The notes beneath the pieces were generated by a model. That model made no database searches. It had not been told where the DNA came from and saw only the letters and a list, made by a program, of their open reading frames with translations. Below are positions 1-8,239 of a DNA stretch of 64,000 nucleotides, in pieces (within the stretch, counting starts at the first letter, position 1; each line of letters starts with the position of its first letter). The position numbers and the translations under genes are program-made. Location of the stretch: NCBI GenBank assembly GCA_963555705.1, contig OY743171.1:27522852-27586851 (forward strand), written 5' to 3'. The DNA comes from Ligustrum vulgare. Lineage: Eukaryota; Streptophyta; Magnoliopsida; Lamiales; Oleaceae.

Positions 1-442
1 GTGAAGAAAGACATTATTCGTACCAGACAAGACTGCAAGAACATGTTAAAAATGGCATTATAAAAGAAATGATATGTGGGAAGAAGGTTGGACGAAAAAT
101 TATGGTCGACGAAGACCAGGGGATGCAATTTTTGAGTCAGATTTTTTAAGTTAGAGATTGAGACTCTTTTTTTGAGTAGAAACCCTTTGGATTTGGAATT
201 CTGTTTTGAAGAATAGTTTGGGGCTTCCAGTGTTCCTTTCAATGCAATTTAGACAATTGAAATCGTTCGTTGGTAGAATAAGCTATGATTAAGACACCAA
301 GAGAATAATGCACTATTTAATAAAAGTGCAACCACGTGAAGAAAGACATTATTCAAACCACACAAGAGTTTTCAAAACGTGTCAAAAGGGCGCATTGTAT
401 AAGAAATGATATGTGGGAAGAGAAGGATGGAGTCAAAATTAT

Positions 443-456
443 GGTCGAAGACGACC
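443..456 (+). repeat. B-half inverted repeat GGTCG-AAGA-CGACC (reference)
   Basis: A perfect 5 bp stem with a 4-base loop lies in the B 3' part and is carried over into C units. It is intact in nearly all B and C ends up to about 41.9 kb. In many B ends after that it reads GGTCTAAGACGACC, which breaks the last stem pair. Position 47.8 and 53.2 kb have GGACTAAGACGACC, which breaks it further. It could form a small hairpin or serve as a protein-binding palindrome, but no function is shown. Confidence 0.75.
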
Positions 457-509
457 AAGGGATGCAATTTGAAATTGAAAACCCGCAAGTATTGTGAATC
501 AATTTTTTT

Positions 510-524
510 TCAATTAGAAATTGA
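510..524 (+). repeat. B-half inverted repeat TCAATT-AGA-AATTGA between T runs (reference)
   Basis: Perfect 6 bp arms with a 3-base loop sit between two T runs of about 8 bases near the B/A border, just upstream of AGTATAATAAACCC. It is present in almost every B and C end. Changes are rare: TCAATTAAAAATTGA near 16360, 19245, 23214 and 26096, and GCAATTAGAAATTG near 60388. Confidence 0.75.
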
Positions 525-1247
525 GACAATTTTTTTTAGTATAATAAACCCTTAGGATTGGGAACTCCCTTTTCAGGAATAATTTTGGGACTTCCACTGT
601 TCTCTCCAATACACTTTGGACAATTGAAATGGTTCATTGGTAGAATAAGCTATGATAAAAACACTTAGAGAATGCACAACTTAGAAAAAGTACAACTACG
701 TGAAGAAAGACATTATTCATACCAGAAAAGACTGCAGGAACATGTTAAAAATGGCATTATAAAAGAAATGATATGTGGGAAGAAGGTTGGAGGAAAAATT
801 ATGGTCGACGAAGACCTAGGGACTCAATTTTTGAGTCAGATTTTTTAAGTTAGAGATTGAGACTCTTTTTTTGAGTAGAAACCCTTTGGATTTGGAATTC
901 TGTTTTCAAGAATAGTTTTGGGGCTTTCAGTGTTCCTTTCAATGCAATTTAGACAATTGAAATCGTTCGGTAGTAGAATAATCTATGATTAATACACCAA
1001 GAGAATAATGCACTACTTAATAAAAGTGCAACCACGTGAAGAAAGACATTATTCAAACCACACAAGAGTTTTAAAAACGTGTCAAATGGGAATTATATAA
1101 GAAATGATATGTGGGAAGAAGGATGAAGTCAAAATTGTGGTCGAAGACGACCAAGGGATGCAATTTGAAATTGAGAACCCGCAAGTATTGTGAATCAATT
1201 TTTTTTCAATTAGAAATTGAGACTATTTTTTTTAGTATAATAAACCC

Positions 1248-1644
1248 TTAGGATTGGGAACTCCCTTTTCAGGAATGATTTTGGGACTTCCACTGTTTTC
1301 TCCAATACACTTTGGACAATTGAAATGGTTCATTGGTAGAATAAACTATGATAAAAACACCGAGAGAATGCACTACTTAGAAAAAGTACAACTACGTGAA
1401 TAATGCACTACTTAACAAAAGTACAACCACGTGAAGAAAGACATTATTCAAACCACACAAGAGTTTTCAAAACGTGTCAAATGGGAATTATATAAGAAAT
1501 GATATGTGGGAAGAAGGATGGAGTCAAAATTATGGTCGAAGACGACCAAGGGATGCAATTTGAAATTGAAAACCCGCAAGTATTGTGAATCAATTTTTTT
1601 TCAATTAGAAATTGAGACTATTTTTTTTTTAGTATAATAAACCC
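1248..1644 (+). repeat. Reference chimeric C unit (A 5' part joined to B 3' part, 397 bp)
   Basis: Positions 1248-1400 are A sequence, and 1401-1644 are B sequence beginning at TAATGCACTACTTAA. The A 3' part (with GTCGAC) and the B 5' part (with GAATTC) are both missing. Relative to an AB dimer, about 300 bp is lost. A ~35 bp segment (GCACTACTTA...ACGTGAA) is present twice in tandem, once in A form and once in B form. Other intact C units start at 4434, 7147, 12421, 14214, 15305, 17093, 18185, 19974, 21068, 22159, 23948, 25040, 26829, 27921, 31804, 32201, 33992, 34389, 36181, 36578, 38370, 38767, 40558, 40955, 42052, 43849, 46332, 46729, 47125, 47522, 49309, 51097, 52885, 53280, 56461, 57551 and 60035. 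Confidence 0.92.
1396..1405 (+). other. Fixed A/B recombination junction of C units (GTGAA|TAATG)
   Basis: In a normal A half, ACTACGTGAA is followed by GAAAGACATT. In a normal B half, GAGAATAATGCAC precedes ACTTAATAAAAG. In C units the A sequence stops after GTGAA at 1400 and continues as B from TAATG at 1401. The bases GAA are common to both parents at the join, so the event fits microhomology-mediated or slipped recombination. The same join is present in all C units I read, with only point changes nearby (for example TAATACAC at 47125 and 53280, and TAATGCAATAC at 31804). Confidence 0.9.
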
Positions 1645-2291
1645 TTAGGATTTGGAGTCCCTTTTCAGGAATAATTTTGGGACTTCCACGGTTCTCTCCA
1701 ATACACTTTGGACAATTGAAATGGTTCATTGGTAGAATAAGCAATGATAAAAACACCGAGAGAATGCACTACTTAGAAAAAGTACAACTACGTGAAGAAA
1801 GACATTATTCGTACCAGACAAGACTGCAAGAACATGTTAAAAATGGCATTATAAAAGAAATGATATGTGGGAAGAAGGTTGGAGGAAAAATTATGGTCGA
1901 CGAAGACCAGGGGATGCAATTTTTGAGTCAGCTTTTTTAAGTTAGAGATTGAGACTCTTTTTTTGAGTAGAAACCCTTTGGATTTGGAATTCTGTTTTGA
2001 AGAATAGTTTGGGGCTTTCAGTGTTCCTTTCAATGCAATTTAGACAATTGAAATCATTCGTTGGTAGAATATGCTATGATTAAGACACCAAGAGAATAAT
2101 GCACTACTTAATAAAAGTACAACCACGTGAAGAAAGACATTATTCAAACCACACAAGAGTTTTCAAAACGTGTCAAAAGGGCATTGTATAAGAAATGATA
2201 TGTGGGAAGAGAAGGATGGAGTCAAAATTATGGTCGAAGACGACCAAGGGATGCAATTTGAAATTGAAAACCCGCAAGTATTGTGAATCAA

Positions 2292-2326
2292 TTTTTTTTC
2301 AATTAGAAATTGAGACAATTTTTTTT
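2292..2326 (+). other. Paired T8 tracts at the B/A border (reference)
   Basis: Two runs of eight T (2292-2299 and 2319-2326) flank the TCAATT inverted repeat. They recur at every B-to-A and C-to-A boundary, with lengths from about 6 to 11 T. Many one-base differences in unit length trace to these runs. Such tracts stiffen or bend DNA and tend to exclude nucleosomes, but I infer no specific role here. AATAAA follows within about ten bases in most units. Confidence 0.8.
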
Positions 2327-2346
2327 AGTATAATAAACCCTTAGGA

Positions 2347-2637
2347 TTGGGAACTCCCTTTTCAGGAATAATTTTGGGACTTCCACTGTTCTCTCCAATA
2401 CACTTTGGACAATTGAAATGGTCCATTGGTAGAATAAGCTATGATAAAAACACCGAGAGAATGCACTACTTAGAAAAAGTACAACTACGTGAAGAAAGAC
2501 ATTATTCGTACCAGACAAGACTGCAAGAACATGTTAAAAATGGCATTATAAAAGAAATGATATGTGGGAAGAAGGTTGGAGGAAAAATTATGGTCGACGA
2601 AGACCAGGGGATGCAATTTTTGAGTCAGATTTTTTAA
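2347..2637 (+). other. Recurring 96-codon open frame of the A half (probably non-coding)
   Basis: This is the reference case of an open frame found in most A halves. It opens at TTG, not ATG, reads through FGQLKW, DKNTERMHYLEKVQLR and HVKNGIIKEMICGKK, and ends at the TAA after the T6 run. I see no signal peptide, membrane segment or domain I recognise. Frames that start at the second TTG are 87 codons long because the TTTGGAGTCCC or TTTGGAACTCCC starts differ in length. Stop codons from TTAGAG close it in units 552, 3038, 3738, 6224, 16397, 19278, 23252, 26133, 29015, 29711, 31108, 33296, 35485, 37674 and 39862, and another stop closes it in 58643. A two-base deletion changes the last third in about eight units after 44.2 kb. 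C units and B halves lack it. It is best read as chance openness preserved by repeat homogenisation. A captured exon fragment is possible but unsupported. Confidence 0.7.
2591..2606 (+). repeat. A-half inverted repeat TGGTC-GACGAA-GACCA (reference)
   Basis: This is the A counterpart of the B hairpin: 5 bp arms around a 6-base loop, including the GTCGAC hexamer. A halves with GACCTGGGG keep only four pairs. The A and B versions sit at matching positions in the two halves, so the palindromic tendency probably dates from the ancestral monomer. Confidence 0.65.
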
Positions 2638-2673
2638 GTTAGAGATTGAGACTCTTTTTTTGAGTAGAAACCC

Positions 2674-3037
2674 TTTGGATTTGGAATTCTGTTTTGAAGA
2701 ATAGTTTGGGGCTTTCAGTGTTCCTTTCAATGCAATTTAGACAATTGAAATCGTTCGTTGGTAGAATAAGCTATGATTAAGACACCAAGAGAATAATGCA
2801 CTACTTAATAAAAGTACCACCACGTGAAGAAAGACATTATTCAAACCACACAAGAGTTTTCAAAACGTGTCAAAAGGGCATTGTATAAGAAATGATATGT
2901 GGGAAGAGAAGGATGGAGTCAAAATTATGGTCGAAGACGACCAAGGGATGCAATTTGAAATTGAAAACCCGCAAGTATTGTGAATCAATTTTTTTTCAAT
3001 TAGAAATTGAGACTATTTTTTTTAGTATAATAAACCC
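2674..3037 (+). repeat. Reference B half-unit of the dimer (~364 bp)
   Basis: This is a representative B half. It starts at TTTGGATTTGGAATTC, which holds a GAATTC site, and runs to the AATAAACCC before the next TTAGGAT. It differs from A by an ATTAAGACACCAAGAGAAT block, ACCACACAAGAG in place of the A ACCAGACAAG region, and a longer 3' end with CCCGCAAGTATTGTGAATC, two T8 runs and an inverted repeat. Two B subfamilies occur before 41 kb. One has AAAAGGGCATTGTATAAG with GAAGAGAAGGATGG. The other has CAAATGGGAATTATATAAG with GAAGAAGGATGAAG and CGGTAGTAGAATAATC. Many B ends after 41.9 kb carry GGTCTAAGACGACC. Confidence 0.93.
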
Positions 3038-3737
3038 TTAGGATTGGAAACTCCCTTTTCAGGAATAATTTTGGGACTTCCACTGTTCTCTCCAATACAC
3101 TTTGGACAATTGAAATGGTTCATTGGTAGAATAAGCTATGATAAAAACACTTAGAGAATGCACTACTTAGAAAAAGTACAACTACGTGAAGAAAGACATT
3201 ATTCATCCCAGACAAGACTGCAGGAACATGTTAAAAATGGCATTATAAAAGAAATGATATGTGGGAAGAAGGTTGGAGGAAAAATTATGGTCGACGAAGA
3301 CCTGGGGACTCAATTTTTGAGTCAGATTTTTTAAGTTAGAGATTGAGACTCTTTTTTTGAGTAGAAACCCTTTGGATTTGGAATTCTGTTTTGAAGAATA
3401 GTTTTGGGGCTTTCAGTGTTCCTTTCAATGCAATTTAGACAATTGAAATCGTTCGGTAGTAGAATAATCTATGATTAAGACACCAAGAGAATAATGCACT
3501 ACTTAATAAAAGTGCAACCACGTGAAGAAAGACATTATTCAAACCACACAAGAGTTTTCAAAACGTGTCAAAAGGGCGCATTGTATAAGAAATGATATGT
3601 GGGAAGAGAAGGATGGAGTCAAAATTATGGTCGAAGACGACCAAGGGATGCAATTTGAAATTGAAAACCCGCAAGTATTGTGAATCAATTTTTTTTCAAT
3701 TAGAAATTGAGACAATTTTTTTTAGTATAATAAACCC

Positions 3738-6700
3738 TTAGGATTGGGAACTCCCTTTTCAGGAATAATTTTGGGACTTCCACTGTTCTCTCCAATACAC
3801 TTTGGACAATTGAAATGGTTCATTGGTAGAATAAGCTATGATAAAAACACTTAGAGAATGCACAACTTAGAAAAAGTACAACTACGTGAAGAAAGACATT
3901 ATTCATACCAGAAAAGACTGCAGGAACATGTTAAAAATGGCATTATAAAAGAAATGATATGTGGGAAGAAGGTTGGAGGAAAAATTATGGTCGACGAAGA
4001 CCTAGGGACTCAATTTTTGAGTCAGATTTTTTAAGTTAGAGATTGAGACTCTTTTTTTGAGTAGAAACCCTTTGGATTTGGAATTCTGTTTTCAAGAATA
4101 GTTTTGGGGCTTTCAGTGTTCCTTTCAATGCAATTTAGACAATTGAAATCGTTCGGTAGTAGAATAATCTATGATTAAGACACCAAGAGAATAATGCACT
4201 ACTTAATAAAAGTGCAACCACGTGAAGAAAGACATTATTCAAACCACACAAGAGTTTTAAAAACGTGTCAAATGGGAATTATATAAGAAATGATATGTGG
4301 GAAGAAGGATGAAGTCAAAATTGTGGTCGAAGACGACCAAGGGATGCAATTTGAAATTGAGAACCCGCAAGTATTGTGAATCAATTTTTTTTCAATTAGA
4401 AATTGAGACTATTTTTTTTAGTATAATAAACCCTTAGGATTGGGAACTCCCTTTTCAGGAATGATTTTGGGACTTCCACTGTTTTCTCCAATACACTTTG
4501 GACAATTGAAATGGTTCATTGGTAGAATAAACTATGATAAAAACACCGAGAGAATGCACTACTTAGAAAAAGTACAACTACGTGAATAATGCACTACTTA
4601 ACAAAAGTACAACCACGTGAAGAAAGACATTATTCAAACCACACAAGAGTTTTCAAAACGTGTCAAATGGGAATTATATAAGAAATGATATGTGGGAAGA
4701 AGGATGGAGTCAAAATTATGGTCGAAGACGACCAAGGGATGCAATTTGAAATTGAAAACCCGCAAGTATTGTGAATCAATTTTTTTTCAATTAGAAATTG
4801 AGACTATTTTTTTTTTAGTATAATAAACCCTTAGGATTTGGAGTCCCTTTTCAGGAATAATTTTGGGACTTCCACGGTTCTCTCCAATACACTTTGGACA
4901 ATTGAAATGGTTCATTGGTAGAATAAGCAATGATAAAAACACCGAGAGAATGCACTACTTAGAAAAAGTACAACTACGTGAAGAAAGACATTATTCGTAC
5001 CAGACAAGACTGCAAGAACATGTTAAAAATGGCATTATAAAAGAAATGATATGTGGGAAGAAGGTTGGAGGAAAAATTATGGTCGACGAAGACCAGGGGA
5101 TGCAATTTTTGAGTCAGCTTTTTTAAGTTAGAGATTGAGACTCTTTTTTTGAGTAGAAACCCTTTGGATTTGGAATTCTGTTTTGAAGAATAGTTTGGGG
5201 CTTTCAGTGTTCCTTTCAATGCAATTTAGACAATTGAAATCATTCGTTGGTAGAATAAGCTATGATTAAGACACCAAGAGAATAATGCACTACTTAATAA
5301 AAGTACAACCACGTGAAGAAAGACATTATTCAAACCACACAAGAGTTTTCAAAACGTGTCAAAAGGGCATTGTATAAGAAATGATATGTGGGAAGAGAAG
5401 GATGGAGTCAAAATTATGGTCGAAGACGACCAAGGGATGCAATTTGAAATTGAAAACCCGCAAGTATTGTGAATCAATTTTTTTTCAATTAGAAATTGAG
5501 ACAATTTTTTTTAGTATAATAAACCCTTAGGATTGGGAACTCCCTTTTCAGGAATAATTTTGGGACTTCCACTGTTCTCTCCAATACACTTTGGACAATT
5601 GAAATGGTCCATTGGTAGAATAAGCTATGATAAAAACACCGAGAGAATGCACTACTTAGAAAAAGTACAACTACGTGAAGAAAGACATTATTCGTACCAG
5701 ACAAGACTGCAAGAACATGTTAAAAATGGCATTATAAAAGAAATGATATGTGGGAAGAAGGTTGGAGGAAAAATTATGGTCGACGAAGACCAGGGGATGC
5801 AATTTTTGAGTCAGATTTTTTAAGTTAGAGATTGAGACTCTTTTTTTGAGTAGAAACCCTTTGGATTTGGAATTCTGTTTTGAAGAATAGTTTGGGGCTT
5901 TCAGTGTTCCTTTCAATGCAATTTAGACAATTGAAATCGTTCGTTGGTAGAATAAGCTATGATTAAGACACCAAGAGAATAATGCACTACTTAATAAAAG
6001 TACCACCACGTGAAGAAAGACATTATTCAAACCACACAAGAGTTTTCAAAACGTGTCAAAAGGGCATTGTATAAGAAATGATATGTGGGAAGAGAAGGAT
6101 GGAGTCAAAATTATGGTCGAAGACGACCAAGGGATGCAATTTGAAATTGAAAACCCGCAAGTATTGTGAATCAATTTTTTTTCAATTAGAAATTGAGACT
6201 ATTTTTTTTAGTATAATAAACCCTTAGGATTGGAAACTCCCTTTTCAGGAATAATTTTGGGACTTCCACTGTTCTCTCCAATACACTTTGGACAATTGAA
6301 ATGGTTCATTGGTAGAATAAGCTATGATAAAAACACTTAGAGAATGCACAACTTAGAAAAAGTACAACTACGTGAAGAAAGACATTATTCATCCCAGACA
6401 AGACTGCAGGAACATGTTAAAAATGGCATTATAAAAGAAATGATATGTGGGAAGAAGGTTGGAGGAAAAATTATGGTCGACGAAGACCTGGGGACTCAAT
6501 TTTTGAGTCAGATTTTTTAAGTTAGAGATTGAGACTCTTTTTTTGAGTAGAAACCCTTTGGATTTGGAATTCTGTTTTCAAGAATAGTTTTGGGGCTTTC
6601 AGTGTTCCTTTCAATGCAATTTAGACAATTGAAATCGTTCGGTAGTAGAATAATCTATGATTAAGACACAAAGAGAATAATGCACTACTTAATAAAAGTG

Positions 6701-6866
6701 CAACCACGTGAAGAAAGACATTATTCAAACCACACAAGAGTTTTAAAAACGTGTCAAATGGGAATTATATAAGAAATGATATGTGGGAAGAAGGATGAAG
6801 TCAAAATTGTGGTCGAAGACGACCAAGGGATGCAATTTGAAATTGAGAACCTGCAAGTATTGTGAA
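3738..6866 (+). repeat. 3186 bp higher-order repeat, copy 2 (3' end altered)
   Basis: Unit starts are AB 3738, C 4434, AB 4831, AB 5527 and AB 6224, each 3186 bp after its partner in copy 1. The match holds to about 6.6 kb. There the B half at 6557 switches to the other B subfamily (CAAATGGGAATTATATAAG). It then ends prematurely at 6866 in a fusion junction. One difference in spacing detail from copy 1 is GCACAACTT at 6224 against GCACTACTT at 3038. Confidence 0.87.
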
Positions 6867-7146
6867 TAATGCACTACTTAGAAAAAGTACAACTACGTGA
6901 ATAATGCTCTACTTAATAAAAGTACAACCACGTGAAGAAAGACATTATTCAAACCACACAAGAGTTTTCAAAACGTGTCAAATGGGAATTATATAAGAAA
7001 TGATATGTGGGAAGAAGGATGGAGTCAAAATTATGGTCGAAGACAGTCACCAAGGGATGCAATTTGAAATTGAAAACCCGCAAGTATTGTGAATCAATTT
7101 TTTTTCAATTAGAAATTGAGACTATTTTTTTTAGTATAATAAACCC
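6867..7146 (+). repeat. Damaged C unit fused to a truncated B half
   Basis: At 6862-6866 a B half that should read TTGTGAATCAATT instead reads TTGTGAA|TAATGCAC. About 170 bp that would hold the rest of B and the 5' part of a C unit is missing. The sequence then has two 35 bp tandem copies (6867-6901 and 6902-6936), the first ending in A-like and the second in B-like sequence, before returning to a B 3' end. A three-base length gain also sits in the B hairpin region near 7045 (AGACAGTCACC). The join uses the same GTGAA|TAATG bases as the C junction but from a different upstream parent. Confidence 0.85.
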
Positions 7147-8239
7147 TTAGGATTGGGAACTCCCTTTTCAGGAATAATTTTGGGACTTCCACTGTTCTCT
7201 CCAATACACTTGGGACAATTGAAATGGTCCATTGGTAGAATGAGCTATGATAAAAACACCGAGAGAATGCACTACTTAGAAAAAGTACAACTACGTGAAT
7301 AATGCACTACTTAATAAAAGTACAACCACGTGAAGAAAGACATTATTCAAACCACACAAGAGTTTTCAAAACGTGTCAAATGGGAATTATATAAGAAATG
7401 ATATGTGGGAAGAAGGATGGAGTCAAAATTATGGTCGAAGACGACCAAGGGATGCAATTTGAAATTGAAAACCCGCAAGTATTGTGAATCAATTTTTTTT
7501 CAATTAGAAATTGAGACTATTTTTTTTTTAGTATAATAAACCCTTAGGATTTGGAGTACCTTTTCAGGAATAATTTTGGGACTTCCACGGTTCTCTCCAA
7601 TACACTTTGGACAATTGAAATGGTTCATTGGTAGAATAAGCAATGATAAAAACACCGAGAGAATGCACTACTTAGAAAAAGTACAACTACGTGAAGAAAG
7701 ACATTATTCGTACCAGACAAGACTGCAAGAACATGTTAAAAATGGCATTATAAAAGAAATGATATGTGGGAAGAAGGTTGGAGGAAAAATTATGGTCGAC
7801 GAAGACCAGGGGATGCAATTTTTGAGTCAGCTTTTTTAAGTTAGAGATTGAGTCTCTTTTTTTGAGTAGAAACCCTTTGGATTTGGAATTCTGTTTTGAA
7901 GAATAGTTTGGGGCTTTCAGTGTTCCTTTCAATGCAATTTAGACAATTGAAATCGTTCGTTGGTAGAATAAGCTATGATTAAGACACCAAGAGAATAATG
8001 CACTACTTAATAAAAGTACAACCACGTGAAGAAAGACATTATTCAAACCACACAAGAGTTTTCAAAACGTGTCAAAAGGGCATTGTATAAGAAATGATAT
8101 GTGGGAAGAGAAGGATGGAGTCAAAATTATGGTCGAAGACGACCAAGGGATGCAATTTGAAATTGAAAACCCGCAAGTATTGTGAATCAATTTTTTTTCA
8201 ATTAGAAATTGAGACTATTTTTTTTAGTATAATAAACCC
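7147..8239 (+). repeat. C unit plus AB dimer leading into the 697 bp run
   Basis: C starts at 7147 and AB at 7544. C 7147 has a CTTGGGACAATTG variant and GAATGAGCTATG. AB 7544 begins with TTTGGAGTACC, close to AB 1645 and 4831, and shares their GTCAGCTTTTTT A end. It therefore looks like a further relative of the 3186 bp repeat. Its A end reads GAGTCTC in place of GAGACTC. Confidence 0.85.

Larger units (their letters stand above)
1..551 (+). repeat. Partial AB dimer at the left window edge
   Basis: The window opens inside an A half at GTGAAGAAAGAC. The B half starts at 186 and ends at 551. Its B end carries AAGGGCGCATTG, a two-base-longer variant also found in the B half starting at 3371. 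This links it to the 3186 bp higher-order repeat that follows. Confidence 0.9.
2341..2673 (+). repeat. Reference A half-unit of the dimer (~333 bp)
   Basis: This is a representative A half. It starts at TTAGGATTGGGAACTCCC and ends just before TTTGGAT. Landmarks in order: a GGACAATTGAAATGG core, GAGAATGCACTACTTAG, CTACGTGAAGAAAGAC, a GTCGAC hexamer, then T5, T6 and T7 runs. It aligns end to end with the B half through shared blocks such as GACAATTGAAAT, GGTAGAATAAGCTATGAT and GAAATGATATGTGGGAAG, so A and B descend from one ancestral monomer. Three A subfamilies are visible. One has CGTACCAGACAAG with a GACCAGGGGATG end. The second has CATACCAGAAAAG with a GACCTGGGGACT end and often TTAGAG in place of CCGAGAG. 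The third is confined to positions after 44.2 kb and carries GTGCAGAAAG and CATTTTTAGAAATG. Confidence 0.93.
552..3737 (+). repeat. 3186 bp higher-order repeat, copy 1 (AB-C-AB-AB-AB)
   Basis: Unit starts are AB 552, C 1248, AB 1645, AB 2341 and AB 3038. The same order and the same private variants recur 3186 bp downstream. Shared marks include the CTTAACAAAAG form of C, the TTTGGAGTCCC start of AB 1645/4831 with GTCAGCTTTTTT at its A end, and CATCCCAGAC in AB 3038/6224. A halves at 552 and 3038 carry the TTAGAG stop variant. Confidence 0.9.

Noticed and set aside
510..524. Rho-independent terminator (stem followed by T run)
   Set aside because: The stem is all A/T with one C/G pair per arm, T runs occur on both sides, and no bacterial gene is present. 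It is reported only as an inverted repeat.
540..551. Polyadenylation signal AATAAA before each A start
   Set aside because: The hexamer is common by chance in AT-rich DNA. There is no transcript unit to end, and some units have lost it (ATATTAAACCC near 47517, TATAAAAAACCC near 29003).
510..552. Promoter: TTGAGA followed by TATAAT at the B/A border
   Set aside because: The spacer between the two hexamers is about 13 bases, too short for a bacterial promoter. The context is eukaryotic satellite with no gene downstream.
2754..2761. CENP-B box in the B half (TTCGTTGG)
   Set aside because: Only the first eight bases resemble the mammalian box. The required downstream A and CGGG are absent (TAGAATAAG follows). 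Many B halves even have TTCGGTAG. Treated as coincidence.
552..6223. Long terminal repeats of a retroelement (two 3186 bp copies)
   Set aside because: The copies are made of the same small satellite units as everything else. They lack internal coding sequence, primer-binding sites and TG...CA ends.
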